Source: Curtobacterium poinsettiae (lineage in GTDB: Bacteria > Actinomycetota > Actinomycetes > Actinomycetales > Microbacteriaceae). From it: a stretch of DNA of 64,000 bases. The notes beneath the pieces are model-generated. The model was not told the origin of the DNA and made no database searches. It was given only the letters and a program-made list of their open reading frames with translations. Location: the NCBI RefSeq assembly GCF_025677645.1, contig NZ_CP106879.1, positions 992,001-1,056,000 on the forward strand, read 5' to 3'. The position numbers were made by a program, and so were the translations under genes. Every line of letters begins with the position of its first letter. Position 1 is the stretch's first letter. This document shows positions 45,167 to 53,733 of this stretch, piece by piece.

Positions 45167-46171
45167 ATGGCCAGTCAGGATTGGTTCGACAAGGACTTCT
45201 ACAAGGTCCTCGGCGTGTCCAAGGACGCCTCCGACGCCGAGCTGAAGAAGACGTACCGGAAGCTCGCGCGGCAGTTCCACCCGGACTCCAACCCGGGTGA
45301 CGCCGCCGCCGAGAACCGATTCAAGGAGATCAGTGAGGCGTACTCGGTGCTCTCCGACAAGGAGCAGCGTCAGGAGTACGACCAGGTCCGTGCCATGGGG
45401 TCCGGCGCTCGCTTCACCGCGGGTGGCGGAGGCCAAGGCGGGTTCGAGGACGTCTTCGGCGGGATGTTCGGGCAGCAGGGCGGCGGTGGACAGCGCGTCC
45501 GCTTCGGCCAGGGTGGCGCGGGCGGTGCCGGGGGGTTCGAGGACATCCTCGGCGGGATGTTCGGCGGCGGCGGTGGCTTCGGTCAGACCTCCGGCGGCTA
45601 CCGCGGCTTCGGCGGGCCGACGAAGGGTCGTGACGTCACGGCGTCGACGACACTCGACTTCACGACGGCCATCGCCGGTGACACCGTCAAGCTGTCGCAG
45701 GGCAACGGCCGGCCGGTGAACGTCCGGATCCCCGCGGGGGTCGCGGACGGGCAGAAGATCCGATTGCGCGGGCGCGGCGAACCCTCGCCCGACGGCGGGG
45801 AGTCCGGTGACCTCGTGGTCCAGGTGTCGGTGCGCAAGCACCCGGTCTTCGAGCGCGACGGGCTCAACCTGCGCGTGGACGTCCCCGTGACGTTCACCGA
45901 GGCGGCGCTCGGCGCGACGATCGAGGTGCCGACGCTCGGTGGTTCGCCCGTGAAGCTCAAGGTCGCTCCCGGCACGCCGTCGGGTCGCGTCCTGCGCGTC
46001 AAGGGCCGCGGCGTCACGACCAAGAACGGCACGGGTGACCTGCTCGCGACCGTCCAGGTCGCGGTGCCGTCCCACCTGTCGGACAAGCAGCGCGAGGCCG
46101 TCGAGGCGCTCGCGGCCGCTCTGCCCGACGAGAACCCTCGCGAGGACCTCCTCGCGAAAGCGCGTGACTAG
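45167..46171 (+). CDS. dnaJ: DnaJ-type co-chaperone lacking zinc finger
   Basis: J-protein of 334 residues. The J-domain (residues about 9-75) has the HPD motif at FHPDSNPG; a Gly/Phe-rich linker follows (two copies of GGFEDxxGGMFG). The C-terminal substrate domains are DnaJ_C-like (GRDVTASTTLDFTTAI and VRIPAGVADGQKIRLRGRG). No CxxCxGxG zinc-binding repeats are present, so this is a type-II, CbpA-like protein although it sits in the dnaJ position. AAGGCAGGTGATCC precedes ATG 45167. Confidence 0.95.
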   Translation: MASQDWFDKDFYKVLGVSKDASDAELKKTYRKLARQFHPDSNPGDAAAENRFKEISEAYSVLSDKEQRQEYDQVRAMGSGARFTAGGGGQGGFEDVFGGMFGQQGGGGQRVRFGQGGAGGAGGFEDILGGMFGGGGGFGQTSGGYRGFGGPTKGRDVTASTTLDFTTAIAGDTVKLSQGNGRPVNVRIPAGVADGQKIRLRGRGEPSPDGGESGDLVVQVSVRKHPVFERDGLNLRVDVPVTFTEAALGATIEVPTLGGSPVKLKVAPGTPSGRVLRVKGRGVTTKNGTGDLLATVQVAVPSHLSDKQREAVEALAAALPDENPREDLLAKARD

Positions 46172-46193
46172 CGTCACGCCAGCACAGCAGTAG

Positions 46194-46254
46194 AACCGGT
46201 CTGGAGGAACGGTGCGGCTCCGTCAGGAAGCCGCACCGTTCCTCCAGACTGGTT
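46194..46254 (+). terminator. Long hairpin between dnaJ and hspR
   Basis: Arms 46194-46219 and 46229-46254 pair over 26 bases with a single mismatch and a 9-base loop. It contains CTGGAGGAACGG and its complement. There is no T-run after it. It probably attenuates transcription into hspR or protects the upstream message. Confidence 0.7.
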
Positions 46255-46288
46255 CCAGGACCCCGCGGACGACGGAAAGGAACGCGCC

Positions 46289-46708
46289 ATGACCGACATG
46301 GACGAGAACTCGCCCGTCTTCGCGATCGCGGTGGCGGCGGAGCTCGCCGAGATGCACCCGCAGACGCTGCGCCAGTACGACCGGCTCGGCCTGGTCGTGC
46401 CGGGGCGCACCCGTGGTGGGTCCCGCCGCTACTCCATGCGCAACGTCGCGCAGCTGCGCGAGATCGCGCGCCTCGGCTCCGAGGGGGTGTCGCTGGAGGG
46501 GATCCGGCGGGTGCTCGACCTGGAGAACGAGAACAAGGAACTCCGCGACCGGGTGCGCGAGCTCGAGTCGGCGTTGGCCGACCAGCTCATCAACCGTCCC
46601 GGTGCGCGCGTGTTCGCGGCGACGACGACGGGGGCTGCGGTGTCGCTGCGCGCCGGCGCACGACCCCAGCGGAACACGCAGATCGTCCTCTACCGCGGGC
46701 CGCGCTGA
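46289..46708 (+). CDS. hspR: Heat-shock repressor HspR (MerR family)
   Basis: MerR-type regulator of 139 residues. The N-terminal winged helix (VFAIAVAAELAEMHPQTLRQYDRLGLV, then RTRGGSRRYSMRNVAQL) and the coiled coil after it (ENENKELRDRVRELESALAD) are as in HspR. It binds HAIR operators, in complex with DnaK in known species, and represses its own operon and clpB. Such sites occur in front of both dnaK and clpB in this window. The long hairpin upstream could set its level apart from the chaperones. Confidence 0.93.
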   Translation: MTDMDENSPVFAIAVAAELAEMHPQTLRQYDRLGLVVPGRTRGGSRRYSMRNVAQLREIARLGSEGVSLEGIRRVLDLENENKELRDRVRELESALADQLINRPGARVFAATTTGAAVSLRAGARPQRNTQIVLYRGPR

Positions 46709-46726
46709 CGGCTCTGCGCGGACACG

Positions 46727-46757
46727 TCGCCCCCGGGATCGCCGATCCCGGGGGCGA
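46727..46757. terminator. Bidirectional hairpin terminator after hspR
   Basis: A perfect 14-base stem (46727-46740 with 46744-46757), 3-base loop, between hspR and the convergent gene for repeat protein B. Confidence 0.8.
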
Positions 46758-46773
46758 ACTGTGCGCGCGGTGA

Positions 46774-48699
46774 TCAGCGGGTGTTCGCGTACACTGTGTA
46801 GAGCGACGACGTGTACTGCACGTCGGACACCGAGACCTCGAGCTTGAACTCGAACTTCGTTGCGCCACGCGACACGGCGCGCTGGAAGCTCCAGTCACCG
46901 TCCTCGGACACCGCGACCGTCCCCGGCACGATCTGCGTCCCCGAGGCGTTGAGCACGCGCATGGTCGCGCCGGCCGGACCGGAGCCCTGGAACGTGTTCA
47001 CCTCGCCCGGGTCGACCGCGCGTGTGTCGACGATGATCGGATCGAGGCCCTCGTTCGCGTCGATGCTGAACAGGTCGGAGGTCTCCGGGCCCTGATCGTC
47101 CTTCGTCTGCTCGATCACGAACTCGAACTTGATCGCGCCGGCCGTCACCACGCGGTCGAAGCTCCAGTTGCCGTCCTCGTCGACCGTGCGGGTACCCGGC
47201 ACGATCTGCGTCCCCGACGCGTTGAGCACGCGGTACGACGCCCCCGGTTCGCCGGTGCCGGAGAACCGGTTCGAGACCCCGGGGATCACGGTCTCCGGAC
47301 CGGAGAGACGCGCGGGCGTCAGGCGTCCGGTCGCGCCCGGGTTGATGGTGACCTCGGCGACCGTGGTGTTCGCGCCCTTCGACTGCTGGACGACCCGGAG
47401 CACGTGCTCGGCGCGGTCGAGGTCGTCCGTCTCGACGAACCAGCGACCGCTCGGCAGGACGCCCTCGTCGCTCCGGCCGACGACGCGGTCCTCGTCGCCG
47501 GACACGTCGAGGACCTCGACGGAGGATCCCGGCTCTCCACCGCCCGACATCGAGACCGGCCCACCGCGGTGCGCGTCGCCGTCCTCAGGGGTGCTGATGC
47601 TGACCGCTGCGCCGTAGTCGACGTCACGTTCCACCTCGTGCTCGGTGTCGCGCGCGCCGTCGATGAACTGCGCCCCCGTCACCCGGAGCACCCCGCCGGT
47701 CCCCGGCGCCGGGATCGTGATGCTCCAGGAACCGTCGTCCGGGTCGGCGGTGGCGGACGTACCGAGCTGGGCTCCCGTCGGACCGAAGAGCCGGACCTCG
47801 GCACCGGGCTGTGCCGTGCCGAAGGCGGTCGCGGGTTCGGTGCGCTCGTCGGGCTCGATGGTCGTCTCCATCGTCAACGGCGCGGCCGTGACGGTGACGT
47901 CGAGGTCGGCCGTGGCGGTGCGTTCGGTGCCCTCGTACTGCTCGAGGGCGAGCGTGCTCGTGCCGAGCGGCAGGTTCGTCACCCGTGCGCTCCACCGCCC
48001 GTCGGCGTCGATCCGCTGCGGGTTCCGACCGTCGATCAGCACGGTGGCCGACGGCGTCCCGGTGCCGGAGAGCTGCGCGCTGCGGGACAGGACGTCGACC
48101 GAGGCGACGGACGCGCTGAAGGACGGCACGAAGTCCTCGATCGTGGGCACGCGGTCGGCGACGTTCTGTGACTGCAGCCGCATCACGCCGTCGGTGTTGA
48201 ACAGGCCGAGGAAACCGCGGTTGTACGTCGACTGCAGGCCGGTGCCGACGGGGTTGTTCGAGCCCGAGTTCGCAGCCGTCCGGAACCGTTGCTTGGCGTC
48301 CCCGGGCTCGCACGTCTCGAGGGTGACCGGGGAGGAGCTGGTGATCGATGCGGTGCCGGCCGTCAGGCAGAGCTCCGGCGCGGAGACCGGGCGGACGGTG
48401 GTGACCGCGCCGGGGGCGGGGATGACCCACCGCACGGCGGCGGCCCGGGCGGCTTCGAGGGTGCGGGTGCGGTTCGCCGGGAGTTCCTGCCCGGCGGCCA
48501 CGACCGTCGGTGAGCCGAAGGTCGGCGTCGTCGGGTCGCCGGCGAAGGCGGACGTCTCCGTCACCAGGGGACCGACCAGGGTGGGGACTGTCTCGTGCGT
48601 CGATGCGGCCTGTGCCGGTGTCAGGCCGGCAGCAGCGATCGTCAGGGCCGTCAACCCTGCGGCACCGACTGCCGTGATCGAACGGGGTGTTCTCGTCAT
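46774..48699 (-). CDS. Secreted repeat protein B (Ig-like domains)
   Basis: Extracellular protein of 641 residues, related to protein A. The signal peptide is MTRTPRSITAVGAAGLTAL with a cut near AQA-A. After a globular N-part (to about residue 200) come Ig-like domains of the types GTGTPSATVLIDGRN, FGTAQPGAEVRLFGP and GGGEPGSSVEVLDVS. The end has two copies of the 90-residue repeat (YRVLNASGTQIVPGT and MRVLNASGTQIVPGT). No anchor motif or C-terminal helix is visible. ATG 48699 is chosen as the start immediately before the signal; the open frame continues upstream without one. Confidence 0.85.
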   Translation of the reverse strand: MTRTPRSITAVGAAGLTALTIAAAGLTPAQAASTHETVPTLVGPLVTETSAFAGDPTTPTFGSPTVVAAGQELPANRTRTLEAARAAAVRWVIPAPGAVTTVRPVSAPELCLTAGTASITSSSPVTLETCEPGDAKQRFRTAANSGSNNPVGTGLQSTYNRGFLGLFNTDGVMRLQSQNVADRVPTIEDFVPSFSASVASVDVLSRSAQLSGTGTPSATVLIDGRNPQRIDADGRWSARVTNLPLGTSTLALEQYEGTERTATADLDVTVTAAPLTMETTIEPDERTEPATAFGTAQPGAEVRLFGPTGAQLGTSATADPDDGSWSITIPAPGTGGVLRVTGAQFIDGARDTEHEVERDVDYGAAVSISTPEDGDAHRGGPVSMSGGGEPGSSVEVLDVSGDEDRVVGRSDEGVLPSGRWFVETDDLDRAEHVLRVVQQSKGANTTVAEVTINPGATGRLTPARLSGPETVIPGVSNRFSGTGEPGASYRVLNASGTQIVPGTRTVDEDGNWSFDRVVTAGAIKFEFVIEQTKDDQGPETSDLFSIDANEGLDPIIVDTRAVDPGEVNTFQGSGPAGATMRVLNASGTQIVPGTVAVSEDGDWSFQRAVSRGATKFEFKLEVSVSDVQYTSSLYTVYANTR

Positions 48700-48932
48700 G
48701 CGTTCGTCTTCCTCGTCACTGAGTCCGGATCGACAGGTGCCGAGCCGGGCCGGCTCTGCCGGCTGCGGGTAACATATCAGACGTGAAGCTTCATCGACGA
48801 TGGTGCGCATTGCCGATACGGGATGGGCCCGCCGCGACATGTGGAGTGTTCGAACGAGCGGTGTTCGTGCCCCTACGGTGGGGTGGCGACCCACGGCGAC
48901 CCCGCCTGGTCGAGTGTCTTCGGGGAGGGGCC

Positions 48933-50300
48933 ATGCGCAGCCGAACACCGGGCGGTGGCCCTGCGAGCAGCTGCACCGTTCGCCGCCGCACGCTGTTGAC
49001 GGCGGCCGCGGCGCTGGCGGGTGGAGCTGCGCTCCTGGGTGCGGTGGGGAGGACGACCGCGACGAGAGCCGCCGACGACGCTGACCAGGACGTCCTGCAG
49101 GACGCGCTGCGGGCCGTTCCCCTCGGCGGTGCGATCGTCATCGACCGCGAGTGGGTGCGTTCCCGGAGTCTCGTGGTGGACCGCCCCGTCCGCATCCGGT
49201 TCACCGAGGAAGGACGTATCAGGATGGTCACCACGGCCACCGCAGTGGTCGTCACGGCGTCCGGTGTCGAGATCGTCGATGCCGACATCCGCGGAGTCGG
49301 CAGCGAGAGTGGGGGCGAGGGCCACGGGATCGCCGTCATGGGTGACCGGCTGGCACCACTCCGCGGGGTCGTGGTGCGAGGCGGTCGGTTCCGTGACCTG
49401 CCGCACGACGGCGTCCACCTCGAGTACTGCGATCACTTCCGGGTGACCGGGACGACGATGGACCGTGTCGGGTACGCGGGGGTGCTCGGCGTCGGTGTGG
49501 TGGACGGGGTCATCGACCGCAACCGGGTGTCCGACGTCCGGCAGCCCCGGGGTCGCGTGAACTCGTACGGGATCGCGCTGACCCGGGATGCGACCGCGAC
49601 GCCCGACGTCACGCGGCGGTCGGCGCGTGTCCGGGTCGTGGACAACCACGTCAGCGGCGTCCCGGCGTGGGAGGGCATCGACACCCATGCCGGCGAGGGC
49701 ATCGAGATCCGCGGGAACGTCGTCACGGCGTGCCGCGTGGGCATCGCGGCCGTGCCGTCGAAGGACCCCGACGACCGGACGCAGACGGGTGTTGCGCCGA
49801 TCGACCTGGTGATCGCCGACAACGTCGTCACGCGCGGCGCCGGGCTGCCCGCAGGCTCCGGGATCCTGGTCAGCGGTGCCGGCACGACCGTCGGATCGAC
49901 GCGTCCCCGCGCGACCGGACGGGTCATCGGGAACGTCGTGACCGGATACGGAGGCGGCGGGGAAGCAGGCATCCTGGTCAAGCTGACGCGTGGCATGGTG
50001 CTCGACGGCAACCGCGTGCGGTCCAGTGCCGACAACGCGATCTGCCTCGTCCACTCGAACGCGGCCGCAGTCGCCCGGAACAACTCCGTCCGTGGTGTGA
50101 GCGCCACCCGCGTCGGCGTGAACATCCGCGCCGGTGCGAACGACGGATCCATCCACCACAACGCCTTCGCGGTGACGCAACCCGCGCTGGCGGTCGCGGT
50201 GCGGTTCGGGGATCCGGACAACCGGTTCCACGTGTCGGACAACGACTGGGGCAACGCTCGGGTGCACCTCGCGCGCGGTGGCGCGGTCGTGACGAGCTGA
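48933..50300 (+). CDS. Tat-exported right-handed beta-helix protein (paralogue 2)
   Basis: Predicted secreted protein of 455 residues, paralogous to the one at 30927-32336. The twin-arginine signal is TVRRRTLLTAAAALAGGAAL. The mature part has parallel beta-helix repeats; the same block as in the paralogue occurs (VPAWEGIDTH, then CRVGIAAVPSKD). ATG 48933 follows GGGGAGGGG at a good spacing; the open frame from 48783 is not needed. It lies divergent from repeat protein B and convergent to repeat protein C. Possible role: lyase, epimerase or binding protein for the exopolysaccharide; no catalytic residues could be assigned. Confidence 0.85.
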   Translation: MRSRTPGGGPASSCTVRRRTLLTAAAALAGGAALLGAVGRTTATRAADDADQDVLQDALRAVPLGGAIVIDREWVRSRSLVVDRPVRIRFTEEGRIRMVTTATAVVVTASGVEIVDADIRGVGSESGGEGHGIAVMGDRLAPLRGVVVRGGRFRDLPHDGVHLEYCDHFRVTGTTMDRVGYAGVLGVGVVDGVIDRNRVSDVRQPRGRVNSYGIALTRDATATPDVTRRSARVRVVDNHVSGVPAWEGIDTHAGEGIEIRGNVVTACRVGIAAVPSKDPDDRTQTGVAPIDLVIADNVVTRGAGLPAGSGILVSGAGTTVGSTRPRATGRVIGNVVTGYGGGGEAGILVKLTRGMVLDGNRVRSSADNAICLVHSNAAAVARNNSVRGVSATRVGVNIRAGANDGSIHHNAFAVTQPALAVAVRFGDPDNRFHVSDNDWGNARVHLARGGAVVTS

Positions 50301-50309
50301 TCACGGCGA

Positions 50310-50346
50310 CGGGCCCGGCCGGGGAGGTGCACCACGGCCGGGCCCG
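50310..50346. terminator. Bidirectional hairpin terminator
   Basis: Arms 50310-50321 and 50335-50346 (12 perfect base pairs, 13-base loop) between the beta-helix gene and the convergent gene for repeat protein C. Confidence 0.65.
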
Positions 50347-50351
50347 CCCCG

Positions 50352-52412
50352 TCAGGATGCGCGGATGCTGAACACGCGGCTGGTGTCGACGGTGCCGTCG
50401 AGTGTCTGTTCGATGACGAAGTCGAACTTCGTGGCTCCCGTGGAGACGACGCGCTGGAAGCTCCAGTCGCCGTCCTCGTCCGCGGTGACGGTGCCGGGGA
50501 CGATCTGTGTGCCCCAGGCGTTGCGGACGCGGATCGAGGCGTTCGGGGTGGCGGTGCCGGTGAACGTGTTCAGGACGCCCGGGGAGACCGACGACGTCGC
50601 GACCGATGCATCCCGGAGGGCTGCCGCCGCCGCGATGCTGAACACGCGGCTGGTGTCGACGGTGCCGTCGAGTGTCTGTTCGATGACGAAGTCGAACTTC
50701 GTGGCTCCCGTGGAGACGACGCGCTGGAAGCTCCAGTCGCCGTCCTCGTCCGCGGTGACGGTGCCGGGGACGATCTGTGTGCCCCAGGCGTTGAGGACGC
50801 GGATCGAGGCGTTCGGGGTGGCGGTGCCGGTGAAGGTGTTCAGGGCGCCGGCCGAGACGGCCGTCGTCTGCACCGTGGCCGGTTCGATCGGCTGGGTCTC
50901 GTCCGTCGCGGGGGTGAATGCGATGTCCTGCATGACCGAGGTCCGGCCGTCGGCCGTCGTCTGCGTGAAGGTCACCTCGTACCCGTCGCGGCTGGTCAGC
51001 TCGGCGGACGCCGACCACGCGGCGACGCCGGAGCGGGTCTGTACCGCCCGGGTACGGAAGAGCTCTGCGCCGTGCTGGTCCGTCGCGACGACCGTGGCGC
51101 CTGCCTCGGCGGAGCCGCTGAACCGACGTGTGCCGGGCGTGTACTCGTTCTGCTGATGGATGCCGTCGACCTGCAGCAGGCGCGGGAGTGCCAGGCGTTC
51201 GGACGTCGCGGAGTAGTGCTGTCCGTTGAAGGCGAGCGCGACGAGGTCGAGTTGTCGCCCGGTGTGCGCCTGGCCGATCGTGAAGCTCCACCCGGCCGTG
51301 TCGGGACGGATGTGCGCGACGACGACATCGCCGTCGAGCACCTGCAGCCCGGCCGTCCTCTTGACGTCGCCGACGAGCTGGATCGATCCGTTCGGCAGGA
51401 CGTTGACGTCGCGGACACCCGGCGCCTCGACGTCCGGGTCGACGGCGAGCGGCAGGAGTTCGGCCCGTGTCGCGGGGGACTCGGAGCCGTCCTCGGAGAT
51501 CCCGACGACCTCGAGCGCGGCACCGAGGTGCTCCTGCGGGACCGTCGCCACGAACTCCCCGTCGACGACCCGTGTCTCGCCGACGCTCGTGCCCCCGGCG
51601 GTGCGCACCTCGACAGCGACCGTCCGGTCGTCGACCGCGCCCCACAGGGTGAAGTCCCCGTCGAGGCGGCGCTCCGACGGCTGCACCTGCGGAGCAGCAG
51701 GGGTCGCACCGGTGCCTTCCGAGAAGACCACCGGTTCGATCGTGCTCTTCCGGCCGTCCGGCAGCGTCTGGCTGAAGGTGATCGTGTGGTCGCCCGCGGT
51801 CAGGTCGGCTTCGGCGCTCCAGGTACCGACGGCCGAGCGGGCCGACGGGACCTCGGTCCTGAAGAGCGTGGTACCCGTGACGGTGTCCGTCGCGGTGATC
51901 GTCGCGCCGACGGTCGCCGTGCCCTCGAACCGCTTCGGGCCCGGGACGAACCGGTTCTCCGCCCGCAGTCCGTCGACCCGGAGCGTGCGCGGGAGCGGGA
52001 TGCGCTCCGTCCGTGTCGCCGTGCCGTCGGCTGCGATGTGGACGCGGACGAGGTCGAGACCCGTGTCGCGGTACTTGTCGAGGGCGCGGAGGAGGAACAA
52101 GCCCTGGCCGCCGGCCCATCGGCTGACCGTCTCGTCCCCGTCGAGCAGGTACACGTCGTCGGTCCCCGCGAACCCCGTCACCGCGCGTGAACCGGCGAAC
52201 GTGTCCTCGATCCTCGAGATGGCGGGGGACTCGAGCAGGGGGTCGACCGGGAGGTCGGGGACGAACACCGCGTCGGACGCGGACGGTCGGGACGAGGTCG
52301 GGGCGTCCGCGCTCGCGGCGGTCGCCACGTCGGGGGTCAGGACGCCGAAGGCGAGTGATGCGGTGACGATGCCGCAGGCGACTGCGGCGCTCCGGAACGG
52401 AGAGGGTGCCAT
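50352..52412 (-). CDS. Secreted repeat protein C
   Basis: Extracellular protein of 686 residues. The signal peptide MAPSPFRSAAVACGIVTAS ends near ATA-A. The N-terminal 110 residues are unique (FAGTDDVYLLDGDE). Ig-like modules follow, with two copies of an R-F-x-G-(S/T)-A motif (KRFEGTATVGATITATDT and RRFSGSAEAGATVVATDQ), and the end carries two nearly identical 90-residue repeats with IRV-NAWGTQIVPGT. The variant W replaces S of proteins A and B. ATG 52412 has AAGGAG upstream. No anchor is seen. It probably acts with proteins A and B at the cell surface. Confidence 0.86.
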   Translation of the reverse strand: MAPSPFRSAAVACGIVTASLAFGVLTPDVATAASADAPTSSRPSASDAVFVPDLPVDPLLESPAISRIEDTFAGSRAVTGFAGTDDVYLLDGDETVSRWAGGQGLFLLRALDKYRDTGLDLVRVHIAADGTATRTERIPLPRTLRVDGLRAENRFVPGPKRFEGTATVGATITATDTVTGTTLFRTEVPSARSAVGTWSAEADLTAGDHTITFSQTLPDGRKSTIEPVVFSEGTGATPAAPQVQPSERRLDGDFTLWGAVDDRTVAVEVRTAGGTSVGETRVVDGEFVATVPQEHLGAALEVVGISEDGSESPATRAELLPLAVDPDVEAPGVRDVNVLPNGSIQLVGDVKRTAGLQVLDGDVVVAHIRPDTAGWSFTIGQAHTGRQLDLVALAFNGQHYSATSERLALPRLLQVDGIHQQNEYTPGTRRFSGSAEAGATVVATDQHGAELFRTRAVQTRSGVAAWSASAELTSRDGYEVTFTQTTADGRTSVMQDIAFTPATDETQPIEPATVQTTAVSAGALNTFTGTATPNASIRVLNAWGTQIVPGTVTADEDGDWSFQRVVSTGATKFDFVIEQTLDGTVDTSRVFSIAAAAALRDASVATSSVSPGVLNTFTGTATPNASIRVRNAWGTQIVPGTVTADEDGDWSFQRVVSTGATKFDFVIEQTLDGTVDTSRVFSIRAS
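50364..50903 (-). repeat. Two near-identical 270-bp coding repeats
   Basis: The stretch beginning at 50364 recurs at 50634 with only a few base changes over more than 200 bases (for example TTGCGGACG versus TTGAGGACG). Copies this alike point to very recent duplication or gene conversion. The right boundary is approximate. Confidence 0.85.
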
Positions 52413-52524
52413 GGGGGCTCCTTGGGGTAGGGAATGTCCAGAATATTGACATTTCGTATACCCACGCGGTGAACATGCCGAGTGCGATGCCCACGACGCA
52501 GCGACGCCCGGATACGCTGACGCG

Positions 52525-53670
52525 GTGCCCGACTTCGCCGACCTCTTCCGCCGCCGCGACGACTCCGCCCCGGACCTCATCGCGATCGACGGCACCGACC
52601 GGTTCCTCATCGACGAGGCCCCGCACGTGCACGGCGACGCGCTCCGGCAGCCCGGAGAGGTGGCGGTCGTCGACGACCGTCACGGCGTCCTGACCCTCGG
52701 GCTCATCACGCAGTACGGCGCGTCGAACCTCCGGGTCGTGCAGGACTCGCTCGTCGGCCAACGGGCGCTCGAGGCGAACGCCGGGACGTTCGGGCTGCGC
52801 GGCTTCCACCACCCGGACACGCTCGAGGACGCCTTCCGCGACGTCCGGCTCGTCGTGCTGCGGCTGTCGAAGTCGCACGACCGTCTGGACGAGATCGCCC
52901 GAGCCGTCGCCCGGTTCGCGGCGCCCGACGTCGTCCTGCTGTGCGGCGGCAACGTGAAGTACATGCACGCGTCGCAGAACGACGTGCTGCGTCGGTCGTT
53001 CGGCGAGGTCACCGCGTCGCGTGGCCGCGGCAAGTCGCGCCTGCTCATCGCGCAGGACCCGCTGCGTGCTCAGGCGAACCGTGCTGCGGTCACGAACCCG
53101 TGGCCCAGGTCGGTGCACGTCGACGACCTCGGCATGACCCTGGTCGCCCACGGCGGCGTGTTCGCTGGCACCTCGCTCGACCAGGGCACGCGGGTCCTGC
53201 TCGACGAGGTCGACGCCGCGGTACCGAGTGCCCGGACCGTCGTCGACCTGGGCAGCGGCAACGGCGTGATCGCCGCGGCCGTCGCCCTCCGGCGGCCCGC
53301 GGTCCGGGTGGTCGCGACCGACGTGTCGCGGATCGCCGTCGAGTCGACGCGGGCGACGGCGGAGGCGAACGGGGTGGGCGACCGGGTGACCGTGGTGCAG
53401 ACCGACGCGGGGGACGAGCTCGGGAGCGGTTCCGCCCAGCTGGTGCTGTGCAACCCGCCCTTCCACGCCGACACGACGGTGACCACCGACGCTGCCGAAG
53501 CCATGTTCCGGAACGCGGCCACGATCCTCCAGGCCGGCGGGGAACTGTGGTGCGTCTGGAACTCCCACCTGCGGTACCGACCCGTGCTGGAACGACTCGT
53601 GGGTCCGACGCGACAGGTCGTGCGGACCGCGAAGTTCACCGTCACGGCGTCGGTCGCGACCTCCCGGTGA
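52525..53670 (+). CDS. Class I SAM methyltransferase, RlmG/RsmC-like
   Basis: Predicted rRNA guanine-N2 methyltransferase of 381 residues with the duplicated architecture of RlmG/RsmC. The N-terminal half is a degenerate methyltransferase domain and the C-terminal half has SAM motif I (VVDLGSGNGVIAAA) and the catalytic NPPFH at N310. The NPPF motif fits methylation of an exocyclic amine. GTG 52525 is the only sensible start; the ribosome-binding site is weak. It is a single gene, followed by a strong hairpin. The exact rRNA position cannot be told. Confidence 0.88.
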   Translation: MPDFADLFRRRDDSAPDLIAIDGTDRFLIDEAPHVHGDALRQPGEVAVVDDRHGVLTLGLITQYGASNLRVVQDSLVGQRALEANAGTFGLRGFHHPDTLEDAFRDVRLVVLRLSKSHDRLDEIARAVARFAAPDVVLLCGGNVKYMHASQNDVLRRSFGEVTASRGRGKSRLLIAQDPLRAQANRAAVTNPWPRSVHVDDLGMTLVAHGGVFAGTSLDQGTRVLLDEVDAAVPSARTVVDLGSGNGVIAAAVALRRPAVRVVATDVSRIAVESTRATAEANGVGDRVTVVQTDAGDELGSGSAQLVLCNPPFHADTTVTTDAAEAMFRNAATILQAGGELWCVWNSHLRYRPVLERLVGPTRQVVRTAKFTVTASVATSR

Positions 53671-53711
53671 CGACGAGAGCCGCCCGGGGTGACCCCGGGC
53701 GGCTCTCGTCG
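53671..53711. terminator. Perfect 19-bp hairpin terminator
   Basis: Arms 53671-53689 and 53693-53711 are perfect complements around the loop TGA. It begins right after the methyltransferase stop and precedes the convergent reductase gene, so it serves both. Confidence 0.85.
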
Positions 53712-53733
53712 TGTGGCGCGGTGCCGGGACCGA

